From NCBI GenBank assembly GCA_044464765.1, contig JBIQKZ010000002.1, forward strand, positions 1 through 64,000: DNA of 64,000 nt, given 5' to 3'. Source of the stretch: JBIQKZ01 sp044464765 (GTDB lineage: Bacteria; Pseudomonadota; Gammaproteobacteria; Burkholderiales; Burkholderiaceae_B). A program made the translations under genes and the position numbers. Below are positions 24,492 through 32,721 of this stretch, one piece after another; position 1 is the first letter of the stretch; every line of letters starts with the position of its first letter. The notes beneath the pieces are model-generated. The model made no database searches and had not been told where the DNA came from. It saw only the letters and a program-made list of their open reading frames with translations.

Positions 24492-26941
24492 AGGTTATCG
24501 ATTTCCCCCGGCCAGGCGGGCGTGGACGAGCCTGGGCTGGTTGTCGACGAACCACCCCCCAACGGCGCAGCGGGCGGTGCATTGTCGGGCTCGCGCAGGT
24601 CGAGCAGGCCGGTCTCCGGATTGCGCTGGATGTCCGGCAAGGGCGTCATTTGCTCGGTCGGGGCGAACCAGGTAGAACGCACCGGCAAGCGCGACTGCGC
24701 CGCACGCATATAGTTGTACCGATCCAGGGTAAGGCTGGCGCCTTCCTGCGCATTGCGCACAATATGCGGACGCAGGAAGATCATCAGATTGGTTTTTTGC
24801 CGGTCGCGGCTGTCATAACGGAACAAATTACCCAGTAAAGGGATATCGCCCAGCAACGGCACCGACTGCGAGGTATCGGTCACCCTGTCTTCCAGCAATC
24901 CGCCCAACACGATGATCTGGCCGTCGTCGACCAGAACGTTGGTTTCCAGCGCTCGCTTGCGTGTGACGATCCCCGACATGCTTGAATTCAGATTGCCTTC
25001 GACACTGCTGACTTCCTGATAAAGCGCCATCTTGACGACGCCGCCTTCCGAAATCTGCGGACGGATACGCAAGGTCAGCCCCACATCTTCACGCGTGATG
25101 GTCTGGAACGGGTTGCTGGCCCCGTCGGCAGAGGTGGTGTATTGCCCCGTGACGAAAGGCACGGTGCGCCCAACCATGATGCTGGCCTCTTCGTTGTCCA
25201 GTGTCATTAGATTGGGCGTGGACAGCACATTGGCGCCGCCTGTGGATTGCAAGGCGCGGGCCAGCACGCCAAGATTCAAAATTTCATTGCCCAGTACATT
25301 GACCGTGCCCCTGACCACGCCCAGGCTCAAGCCCTTGGCCAGGGCATCAATGGTAGTTCGCGTGGTGGCGCTGGTGTTAAGGCCGCTGCCTGCGAAGTTG
25401 GCCCCCCCAACGAAAGACGTGCCGCTGCTGTTCAAGTCGCCGCCGCCCGCCATCCATTGGATGCCGAATTCTGCGGCGTCGTCTGCATTGACTTCGACAA
25501 TAAGACTTTCCACCAGAACCTGCGCCCGACGCTGATCCAGCTGATCGATGACTTCGCGCAAACTGCGATACAAGGGCGGCGGGGCGGAGATAATCAGCGT
25601 GTTGGTGGACGGGTCGGCCTGAATGGTGGCGCCGCCCGCCGAAAACGCCACGGGCCGCATTGCGTTGTTGTCGGAGCTGCCCAGCGTGCTGCCCAATGCC
25701 CCCTGACCCGCGCTGCTGGCCTGGCTGCCCGCCATGCCCAGGGTCGACGTGTTGTTGGTATTCAAGCCTGCCAAGCCTGAAGCCGACGTCGTGCCCGTTC
25801 CGCCCAGACCCGTTCCCGACAGGCCCCCCGACGACGATGTGCCGGAGTCGCCGCCACTTTGGCCGGTTAGTGCGCCGCGCAGAACCTCGGCCAGACGGGT
25901 TGCCTGCGCATTGCGCAGGTACACCACATGCAGATTGCCCGAACGAGACTCGGGGCTGTCGATGCGCTCGATCAAATCGCGTGCGCGCTCTAGTTTTTCC
26001 GGGCTGTTGGCCCGTAGCAGAACGGTATTGCTGCGCGGGTCGGCCACGATAACCGTTTGCTGGCCGCTATCGCCGCCCGGCCCGCCGCTAAGCAACTGTG
26101 TTGCCAAAGCGGCAACGTCAAGAGCGACGCCATACTGGATGGGCACGGCATCGGTGCTGATGGCATCCGGGCTGTCAATGCTGGCGATGACCTCTGCAAT
26201 GCGGTCCAGATTATCGGCATAATCGGTAATGACCAGGGTATTGTTGCCTGTATAGGCATTGATGGGGTTGTTGGGCGCCACCATGGGCCGCAGCACCGGA
26301 ATAAGACTGGCCGCATTTTCATAACGCAGTTGAAAGACCCGTGTCATGAGCTCACCGCCATGCTCGCCCGACGACTGAAAGCCGGTGCTGACGGCGCTTC
26401 CTTGCAACTTGGCATCGGCCTCGGGCACCACGCGGCTGACGCCGTCGACCTCGACCACGGCAAAGCCTTGCATGCGCAAGGCGCTAAGCAGCATGGCATA
26501 CGCCGTACCTTGGTTGACAGGCGCTTCGGAAACCAGGGTGAGCTGGCCCTTGACGCGCGGATCAACCACAAAATTGCGCCCCGTAAAACGGGCCAGGGCG
26601 CGCACCACGCCTTGCAAGTCGGCCTCTACAAAGTTCAGCATGGTGCTGCTGCCCGGCGAACCGGATTCGGAGGGCATGGCGGAGCCCGGGGCGTCATCCC
26701 GGCTTGGGGATCGCGACGACGCGCGCGTGCGGGGCGCGGGCTCGCGCACAGAATCGGTGATGGTGCCCAGTGGCTCTTGACGCCAACCGTCGCTGGTGGA
26801 CGTATGCACCACCAATTGCGATGGGCCTTCGGCCTGCTCAGGCCCCGTGGCGCACCCGGCTAAAACCAGCGACAACCCCAGTATCGACAAGGTCGGGCGA
26901 AAACGAAGGCTGTGATTCGCTGTCTTGGAAGTTTTTTTCAT
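24488..26941 (-). CDS. gspD: Type II secretion outer-membrane secretin GspD, lipoprotein form
   Basis: An 817-residue secretin. Its signal peptide ends in the lipobox LAGC (Cys30), so it is predicted to be lipidated, as reported for XpsD of Xanthomonas, and may not need a separate pilotin. N0-N3 domains (about 105-520) precede the beta-barrel domain with VGRTVPFVTGQ and the secretin signature PLLGDIPLLGNLF near residue 735. A Gly/Ser/Thr-rich, low-complexity insert of about 55 residues (around 365-425) interrupts the N3 region. It follows gspN after 35 nt, the largest gap in the operon. Confidence 0.95.
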   Translation of the reverse strand: MKKTSKTANHSLRFRPTLSILGLSLVLAGCATGPEQAEGPSQLVVHTSTSDGWRQEPLGTITDSVREPAPRTRASSRSPSRDDAPGSAMPSESGSPGSSTMLNFVEADLQGVVRALARFTGRNFVVDPRVKGQLTLVSEAPVNQGTAYAMLLSALRMQGFAVVEVDGVSRVVPEADAKLQGSAVSTGFQSSGEHGGELMTRVFQLRYENAASLIPVLRPMVAPNNPINAYTGNNTLVITDYADNLDRIAEVIASIDSPDAISTDAVPIQYGVALDVAALATQLLSGGPGGDSGQQTVIVADPRSNTVLLRANSPEKLERARDLIERIDSPESRSGNLHVVYLRNAQATRLAEVLRGALTGQSGGDSGTSSSGGLSGTGLGGTGTTSASGLAGLNTNNTSTLGMAGSQASSAGQGALGSTLGSSDNNAMRPVAFSAGGATIQADPSTNTLIISAPPPLYRSLREVIDQLDQRRAQVLVESLIVEVNADDAAEFGIQWMAGGGDLNSSGTSFVGGANFAGSGLNTSATTRTTIDALAKGLSLGVVRGTVNVLGNEILNLGVLARALQSTGGANVLSTPNLMTLDNEEASIMVGRTVPFVTGQYTTSADGASNPFQTITREDVGLTLRIRPQISEGGVVKMALYQEVSSVEGNLNSSMSGIVTRKRALETNVLVDDGQIIVLGGLLEDRVTDTSQSVPLLGDIPLLGNLFRYDSRDRQKTNLMIFLRPHIVRNAQEGASLTLDRYNYMRAAQSRLPVRSTWFAPTEQMTPLPDIQRNPETGLLDLREPDNAPPAAPLGGGSSTTSPGSSTPAWPGEIDNL

Positions 26942-26976
26942 GAATGTACCGATAAGCCTGTGGGTTCTGAGGTGTA

Positions 26977-27726
26977 CTAACGAAATCGCAAAATGGTCTG
27001 GTTGTCCCGACGCGGCCCCAGGACGGCCAGCAGGTCGCTTAAGGCCGCATGCACGCCATCGCCGGCGGCGGGGTCTACGTGTGCAGTGCCGTCGAACTGA
27101 AATCCTTTGCTGCGATCCAGGGCGCCTGCCCCGCTTAGCATCAGCGGGCCTTGACGGGTGCTCAAATCAAGGTTGACGCGTCCTTGCTCGCCTTGTTTCA
27201 GGGCTAGGGCATAATCGCCCAGAGGACGGATCGGCGTCAAGGACGAGACGGCATTGCGCCATTGAGCATCTAGCAGTGTCGTCCCTGTGGGCGGCGTGCG
27301 GCCGATCACGATGGGCGGCCACTTAAGCGTCAGTTCGCCGCCCGGGCCCACTGCCGCAATGCGGGCATCCAATGCCGACAGCGCCGATGCGGGCAGTTGC
27401 AGCGTCTGGCCCGACACGCCCAGACCCAGCCAGGCAGGCGCCAGGGTCAGCGGGCCGCCCAGCCAAGGGTGATTGACCACCACCTTGGGGCCGCCGGAAA
27501 GCGACAGTTGCCAACGAATGGGTTCAGGCACGCTGCGGCGGCGCTCGGGGGTTCCCAACGCCATGGTCGCAGTGCCCGACCACACCGTTCCGCTGGCATC
27601 GACGACCGCCAGCGGCCAGGTATCGGGTAACGCCTTGATAACCCAGCGCGCCGGCAACACCACCAGGGCGGCGCAGCAGGCCAGCAGGATCAGGCCAATA
27701 ACGCGCACGACAACGCTGCGGTTCAC
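26977..27726 (-). CDS. gspN: Type II secretion protein GspN
   Basis: This 249-residue bitopic inner-membrane protein has one N-terminal hydrophobic helix (about 7-27) and a periplasmic domain with VDASGTVWSGTATM and the late GPLMLSGAGAL, both typical of GspN. GspN is absent from many T2SS. In Xps-like systems without GspC it is thought to bridge the inner-membrane complex to the secretin, and gspC is also absent here. Its start overlaps the gspM stop by ATGA. Confidence 0.88.
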   Translation of the reverse strand: MNRSVVVRVIGLILLACCAALVVLPARWVIKALPDTWPLAVVDASGTVWSGTATMALGTPERRRSVPEPIRWQLSLSGGPKVVVNHPWLGGPLTLAPAWLGLGVSGQTLQLPASALSALDARIAAVGPGGELTLKWPPIVIGRTPPTGTTLLDAQWRNAVSSLTPIRPLGDYALALKQGEQGRVNLDLSTRQGPLMLSGAGALDRSKGFQFDGTAHVDPAAGDGVHAALSDLLAVLGPRRDNQTILRFR

Positions 27727-28319
27727 GGCTTATTCCCCTCGCTAGGCAGTTGAACGACAACGCGGCCCGTAACGTGCCCTGGCCGGTCCCGACCATCCAC
27801 GTTGGCGCGCGCCAGTTCGACAGAATAAATACGCAACTGCAAAAGATAGGGCAGGTCGGCCAACCACTCCATAACGCGCTCTGCATTTGCATTGAACAAG
27901 TCGATCTCCCATTGCCGCAAAGCGGTGCCTGCCACGTCGACGGTTTCATTGACCCGCACACCATCGTCCAGCCCGGCACGCGAGAGGCTCGCGCTTAACG
28001 CGCCTGACAACTCAGCCGCATTGATGGCGCCGGTTTGACTGCGTTGCAACCCCTGTGCTTCGAGGATAAGGGCGTCGACCCGGGCGGCATCGGCATGCAG
28101 GCGCGGGATCTGCTCGCGCGACTGAGCGATGGTTGTCAGGGCGGGCTGCAGACCCAGCGTCCAGACCAGGGCGGCGGCGATGACTGCGGCGCCCAGCTTC
28201 AGCAACCGGCGCTCTTGCGCTGTGCGCTCTTTCCACCACGCGTCGGCCTGTTGTTTTAACGTATCAAGCTGTTGGCGCCAGACGGCAGTGCGGGATGCGA
28301 ATAAAGGACGCATGCTCAT
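27723..28319 (-). CDS. gspM: Type II secretion protein GspM
   Basis: A 198-residue bitopic protein: a basic cytoplasmic N-terminus with KERTAQERRLLKLG, one membrane span (about 46-62) and a periplasmic ferredoxin-like domain with RAGLDDGVRVNETVDV. It pairs with GspL in the assembly platform. It overlaps both gspL and gspN by 4 nt. Sequence conservation of GspM is low, so the operon position supports the call strongly. Confidence 0.88.
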   Translation of the reverse strand: MSMRPLFASRTAVWRQQLDTLKQQADAWWKERTAQERRLLKLGAAVIAAALVWTLGLQPALTTIAQSREQIPRLHADAARVDALILEAQGLQRSQTGAINAAELSGALSASLSRAGLDDGVRVNETVDVAGTALRQWEIDLFNANAERVMEWLADLPYLLQLRIYSVELARANVDGRDRPGHVTGRVVVQLPSEGNKP

Positions 28320-29344
28320 GGCCGGACCTCGCGAGCGACAGCGGCATCCGCGCGGCGGACATGCCAGGTATGAGCTGCTTCAGCGTCCTTGAGGATGACC
28401 AATGATTGCACCGCCGCAGCCTGTTGCAGCGCGGCTTCATTGCCGGGCGGGGTATAACCTTCGGCCAGGACCAGGGTAAGCGTTCCTTTCTCGTACCGCA
28501 GCGAGGCCACGTGGCCTTCGGCAAAACTTAAGGCCTTGGCGGCGCCAAGCGCCAGCGGCATAAAGTCGTCCTGGCCTGCCGCGCCGCTGGCCAGGCGCAA
28601 CATGTCGCGCTGGTTTCGGGCCTGCTGGACCGGATCAATGATGATGCTGATCGACGGAAAGGCATCGCGCACGGCTTGCTCGGTGGAGGCTTGCAGCATG
28701 CGCGCTTCACTGCGCAGTTGGGCGGCGTATATCTGCACGCCGATAAACCAAAGCAGGGCGGCCGCCGACACCCATGCGATGGCGCCGCGCCAACGGCGCG
28801 ACTTGGAGGCAGGCCGCCATTCGGGGCGCGCCAGCGACCAGCGCGGCAAGGGCGTTTGCCATCGGTTATCCACGGGAAGCGCCAGCGGCTGATTGGGCTG
28901 GGCATCGTCGGCGGGCACAGCCAGTGAAAAAGGCACAATGGCGGCAAGCCTTAAGCCGGCTTGGTCCAACGTGCGCCAGGCATCCAGAAGAGCTTTGCGC
29001 CCCGTCCAGGCCACCTGCACCGTACCATCGGCGGCGCGTGGCCCATGCGCAATGCACAGGTTGTCAATGTCGCTAAGCACCATAGGCTCGACGCTGGCTT
29101 GCGCAGCGGCATCCAGCCTTTTGGCCGGCAGCGGCGGAAGGACCACGCTGGCCACAATGGCATCGCCGGGATGCAGGATGGCCAGCACATGATCCACTGG
29201 AAGGGCATGGGCCAGTTGCGCCAGCGGCAATTGACCGGAACGCAGCAACTGGCCGTTCGCGTCGAACAGGCCGAAATCCATGACGGAATCCGACGTGATC
29301 CGGTCAAGGGGCGGCAACGCCAGACGCAGTCGAGTCTTCTTCAT
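28316..29344 (-). CDS. gspL: Type II secretion protein GspL
   Basis: A 342-residue protein with an actin-like cytoplasmic domain (about 1-185; AILHPGDAIVASVVLPPLPAK is the recognisable segment), one transmembrane helix (about 191-208) and a small periplasmic domain. GspL recruits the GspE ATPase to the membrane. It starts 2 nt after gspK ends and overlaps gspM by ATGA. Confidence 0.9.
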   Translation of the reverse strand: MKKTRLRLALPPLDRITSDSVMDFGLFDANGQLLRSGQLPLAQLAHALPVDHVLAILHPGDAIVASVVLPPLPAKRLDAAAQASVEPMVLSDIDNLCIAHGPRAADGTVQVAWTGRKALLDAWRTLDQAGLRLAAIVPFSLAVPADDAQPNQPLALPVDNRWQTPLPRWSLARPEWRPASKSRRWRGAIAWVSAAALLWFIGVQIYAAQLRSEARMLQASTEQAVRDAFPSISIIIDPVQQARNQRDMLRLASGAAGQDDFMPLALGAAKALSFAEGHVASLRYEKGTLTLVLAEGYTPPGNEAALQQAAAVQSLVILKDAEAAHTWHVRRADAAVAREVRP

Positions 29345-29345
29345 A

Positions 29346-30281
29346 TCAGTCTTTTATCCAGCGTACGGTGGGTATCTGGCCGCTCTGCCGATGCAGCAGC
29401 GCCTGCATGACCGTTGCAGTCTGATCCAGTGTGACTTGGCCGGTAACTTGAAACCATTCGCTGGTAACGCCTATTTGATTGCCGGGAGTAATGTCGGGGT
29501 TGCCTAGCCGATTAAAGAAATCGGCCCGGCTATTAAACCATTGTCCTTCATCACGTTGATCGACCACTGCACGTGCCTGGGCCAAATCCAGGCCCGGTAT
29601 ACCGGCGCTTAACACCTCGGCGGAGGCCGTGTTGGCATTAATGGTGGTTTCCCGAGGCAGGATGGTCAGATAGTTTGCCAGCGTGGCAAGCACTTCGGGC
29701 GACATGCCCTGAACCCCCTTCAGCTCGCCAATGGTCTGCAGGCCGGGCGCGTCTTGTTCGCCGTCGGGGCCGCGCTGTGCACGCGCCACGCGCTGGGCGA
29801 TGGCGCCGGCCAGATCCACGGGCAGGTTCAGGCTGGTCAGCAAGCGCTCCAGCATCAGCAGCTCGTCGGGCTGTACACGCCCCTGCACCGCCAGGCTCTG
29901 GATATTGTATTTGCCCTGCTCGTCTTCTATTTGCCCCGAAAAATAAGCTTGGCGAGAGTCCTGAGGGGCGGAAACCTCGAGCCCAAGAATCGGTTGGGAC
30001 CAGATCGAATCCTTGCGCGTGACGGCATTGCGGCGCGCATCGTTGTACAGAATCACGCGGGACCAATCCAACCCCCCGCGCAGCAGCCATTTGGCTTGCG
30101 CCCGGTCGCGCTCGCCGGTGAGCGTATCGGCCAGCATGCCCTGGCGCTCGATAATGGCGGCGGAAGCCACCGCAGCGGCAGCCACCACGACCAGGGCCGC
30201 TATCACGGCCATGCCTTGTTGCCGGGCCACGCGCTGGGGCAGGGCTTGGCGGCGCCAATTGAAATATGGACGTCGAATCAT
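29346..30281 (-). CDS. gspK: Type II secretion minor pseudopilin GspK
   Basis: A 311-residue pseudopilin with the large helical domain that distinguishes GspK from other pseudopilins. The prepilin cleavage site is QQG|MAVIAAL after Gly23, and position +5 lacks the usual glutamate, as expected for GspK at the pseudopilus tip. The later NINTASAEVLSAGIPGLD region is a GspK hallmark. It overlaps gspJ by ATGA. Confidence 0.94.
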   Translation of the reverse strand: MIRRPYFNWRRQALPQRVARQQGMAVIAALVVVAAAAVASAAIIERQGMLADTLTGERDRAQAKWLLRGGLDWSRVILYNDARRNAVTRKDSIWSQPILGLEVSAPQDSRQAYFSGQIEDEQGKYNIQSLAVQGRVQPDELLMLERLLTSLNLPVDLAGAIAQRVARAQRGPDGEQDAPGLQTIGELKGVQGMSPEVLATLANYLTILPRETTINANTASAEVLSAGIPGLDLAQARAVVDQRDEGQWFNSRADFFNRLGNPDITPGNQIGVTSEWFQVTGQVTLDQTATVMQALLHRQSGQIPTVRWIKD

Positions 30282-30892
30282 GGCAGCATCACCACCTTAC
30301 GGTAGGTTTCGTCGACACCCTGATGCCGGCGCTGGATGGTGATCTCCATTCCGGTTGCAGCCAGCTGCTGGCCGGTCGCACTTAATGCGGACCAGCCCTG
30401 GCCGGGGATCCAGGCCCTGACGGAAAAATCGTCCACGTCCTCAAGCACGATCTGGCCCGGGCCCGGTTCCGGCAGCGGCAATACGCTGGAAGCCGGCCCC
30501 ACCGCACGGCGCAGCGTGTTGTCGACGTAGCCCCAGGCAACTTGTTGCCAGGCAGCCTCGTGCGCAGTACGCACGACGGTCAGCACGGGCGCCGACCAGG
30601 TAATGCCCGAAGGCAGCACGACGCCCGCTGGTGCGACCGGCTCGTTGCCCGCGGTCTCGGGAAGCGGCGGCACAATGGCCATCGCCGCATGGCTGCTGAT
30701 ATCGCTTTCAAGCTGGCCCAACACGCGCACCAGCGCCAGAGTGTCATCGGCGCTTGCATTCAAGCGCTCGCTGGAACGTTCCAACACGTCCAGGGCCCGC
30801 CATGAAATGATGCTGAGCAAGGCCATCAGGGCCAGCGCAACCAACACTTCGATCAGAGTAAAACCCTGTTGGTTCATGGACGCGCGCTTCAT
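30278..30892 (-). CDS. gspJ: Type II secretion minor pseudopilin GspJ
   Basis: A 204-residue pseudopilin with the class III leader MKRASMNQQG|FTLIEVLVAL, cleaved after Gly10, and Glu at position +5. The globular part includes RALDVLERSSERL and VDDFSVRAWIPG. The ATG at 30892 is chosen because it overlaps the gspI stop as ATGA and gives a normal leader; the frame is open upstream only as a shadow of gspI. Confidence 0.93.
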   Translation of the reverse strand: MKRASMNQQGFTLIEVLVALALMALLSIISWRALDVLERSSERLNASADDTLALVRVLGQLESDISSHAAMAIVPPLPETAGNEPVAPAGVVLPSGITWSAPVLTVVRTAHEAAWQQVAWGYVDNTLRRAVGPASSVLPLPEPGPGQIVLEDVDDFSVRAWIPGQGWSALSATGQQLAATGMEITIQRRHQGVDETYRKVVMLP

Positions 30893-31260
30893 GGCAATGA
30901 TGAAAGCAAACCGCTTAATTCGGCCAACACCGGCCCATCGTCGAGCCGTGCCCGCACCGTCGCCATCCGAAAATTGCCATTGACCGTAGTTTGAAATTGC
31001 TGTTCGCACACCAAGTTCAGCGGCCCTTGCGGGCAAGGCTCGGTCTTGCGGCCGGGCGCTGGAAAAGCACGCTGCAGGCGCAGTTCCGCCAGGTTGTTTT
31101 CGGCGGCCTGCAACGCCAGGCTACGTTCCTGCATGCTGCGGGCGCCGCTGGCGCTAACGCCCAGCGCCCGAATGCTAGCGGCCAGGGCAACGCTGACAAT
31201 GGCCAGCGCGATCAATACTTCGACCAGGGTGAAGCCTGCTTGTTCGGCGGAACGCGTCAT
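30889..31260 (-). CDS. gspI: Type II secretion minor pseudopilin GspI
   Basis: A 123-residue pseudopilin with the leader MTRSAEQAG|FTLVEVLIAL (cut after Gly9) and the GspI-typical ALQAAENNLAELRLQ. The start at 31260 overlaps the gspH stop (ATGA). Together with J and K it initiates pseudopilus assembly, according to work on other T2SS. Confidence 0.93.
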   Translation of the reverse strand: MTRSAEQAGFTLVEVLIALAIVSVALAASIRALGVSASGARSMQERSLALQAAENNLAELRLQRAFPAPGRKTEPCPQGPLNLVCEQQFQTTVNGNFRMATVRARLDDGPVLAELSGLLSSLP

Positions 31261-31793
31261 GGCAACACCTGATACTGCCCATTGCCCAGGCGCTCGATAC
31301 GCACGTTGTTCAGCCCATCGCTTAGTTCGACCGCCATAGGGCCGGAAATCCATTCATCATTGAACACATTCGAAGCAAGCGGCTCGACACGCACCTCGAT
31401 GGCATTGTCCGACGCCCATTCCCGGTATCGAAGCGTGCCCCCGTCGGCAAAACCCATGAGCATCAAGGGGCCGGCCTGGCGGGCCAAACCCGTGGGCAAG
31501 AACAGATCGCGCTGCGCCCGCGCAAAACCGTAGCCGTGCTGATCGTATTCCCAAACAACTAGGCTGCCCGCCTTGCGGGCCTCGGCCTGCGCGACTGAGA
31601 AAAGCTGGGCCAGGCGCTGTGCGTCTCGGCGAAGATCCACGGCGTTGCTGCTTGAAAAAGCGCTGACACTGACCGTGGCGGTGGCAATCCCGATAATGAC
31701 AAGGACAATCAGTACTTCCAGCAAGGAGAAGCCGCGCTGAAACTGCGCGGGCCGCTTAGGCGCGGGCGCGTTTTGCTGCGCGGCAACGCGCAC
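31257..31793 (-). CDS. gspH: Type II secretion minor pseudopilin GspH
   Basis: A pseudopilin with the cleavage site FQRG|FSLLEVLIVL and Glu at +5, then LRRDAQRLAQLFSVAQAEAR. The start is uncertain. A GTG at 31793, 7 nt after the gspG stop with AGG in front, gives a 178-residue product with a 21-residue leader. An ATG at 31829 inside gspG has GGAGG but would give a 33-residue leader. The GTG is preferred. Call confidence is high; start confidence is moderate. Confidence 0.88.
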   Translation of the reverse strand: MRVAAQQNAPAPKRPAQFQRGFSLLEVLIVLVIIGIATATVSVSAFSSSNAVDLRRDAQRLAQLFSVAQAEARKAGSLVVWEYDQHGYGFARAQRDLFLPTGLARQAGPLMLMGFADGGTLRYREWASDNAIEVRVEPLASNVFNDEWISGPMAVELSDGLNNVRIERLGNGQYQVLP

Positions 31794-31800
31794 GGTCGGA

Positions 31801-32256
31801 TTACCTGGTCCAGGAACCGATATCGGCATCGTTGCCTTCGCCTCCGGGCTTTCCATCGGCGCCCAACGAGAACACATCGATTTCCCCATGGACGCCGGGA
31901 TTCAGGTATTGATACGGCGTGCCCCATGGATCGTTCGGCAAATGATCCATATAAGAGCGCTGGTTCGCGCCAGGCTGTCCATTCTGCGATTTACCAGCAA
32001 GCACCGACAAGCCCTGGTCTGCCGATGGGTAGCGCCCATTGTCCAGCCGATACAGCTTCAGCGCCTGCATGAGGGCGCCGATGTCCTGCTTGGCCGCCAC
32101 GGCGCGGGCCTGGTCGGGGCGATCCATAAGGTTAGGCACGATAAGCGCCGCCATGACCCCCATGATGACCACCACGACCATAATTTCGATAAGCGAAAAA
32201 CCGTGCTGGCGATGACTGTTGGAGGGGTGGGGCGGAAGATACAGACGATGCTTCAT
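31801..32256 (-). CDS. gspG: Type II secretion major pseudopilin GspG
   Basis: This 151-residue major pseudopilin heads the operon. Its leader ends RQHG|FSLIEIMVVV (cut after Gly19, Glu at +5). The C-terminal part has DNGRYPSADQGL, LPNDPWGTPYQYLNPG and FSLGADGKPGGEGNDADIG, the calcium-binding loop of GspG. The ATG at 32256 has no strong Shine-Dalgarno; an in-frame TTG at 32319 exists but is less likely. The prepilin peptidase GspO needed to process the pseudopilins is not in the window. Confidence 0.94.
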   Translation of the reverse strand: MKHRLYLPPHPSNSHRQHGFSLIEIMVVVVIMGVMAALIVPNLMDRPDQARAVAAKQDIGALMQALKLYRLDNGRYPSADQGLSVLAGKSQNGQPGANQRSYMDHLPNDPWGTPYQYLNPGVHGEIDVFSLGADGKPGGEGNDADIGSWTR

Positions 32257-32721
32257 GGGAGGGCTGCTAAATGCGAAGAGAGGGGTGCGGGACCGACGGC
32301 GGGAAACGCAATGAGACAATACAAATGAAAACCATTCTTAAGTATAAGTGCGCACGCTCGACGAGGGAATTGATAATTGTCATTTTCTAAAACATTTTAA
32401 AGTAATTCGCACATTCCAAACCAATAATGGTAGCCGAGTGAAAAGCCAGGCGTTGTACTTATTTACCCTAGGTGCCGCCTCCAAGCCGCTGGCGCCCGAT
32501 GTCGAGAACGTCGTCTGGATTGGCGCCAAGCATTTTTCGGGACGGAATTCGCGGTCGGCGCCAAGGCGGGCGCACACGGGGGAGTGCGCTGGATAACAGC
32601 CATAAAACCGCGTATTTCCCAAACAAAAGGCTTACAAAAGCAATACTTTTGTGACAAAATGCGCCAAAACGCGTCGACATTGGATACTCTGCGTCGGGCA
32701 CAACGCTAAAGGAGGCGCCGC
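32257..32721 (+). other. 465-bp divergent intergenic region
   Basis: This region separates the leftward T2SS operon from the rightward clostripain-like gene and should hold both promoters. It is AT-rich around 32315-32420. A GATAATTGTCATTTTC sequence (about 32372-32387) resembles half of a Fur box but lacks a good second half. No supported gene is seen; the small open frames here lack ribosome sites. GGAGG at 32711-32715 is the ribosome site of the next gene. Confidence 0.55.

Noticed and set aside
32371..32387. Possible Fur box (TGATAATTGTCATTTTC) between gspG and the clostripain gene
   Set aside because: Only one half matches the consensus; the second half is poor and neither neighbour is an iron gene.
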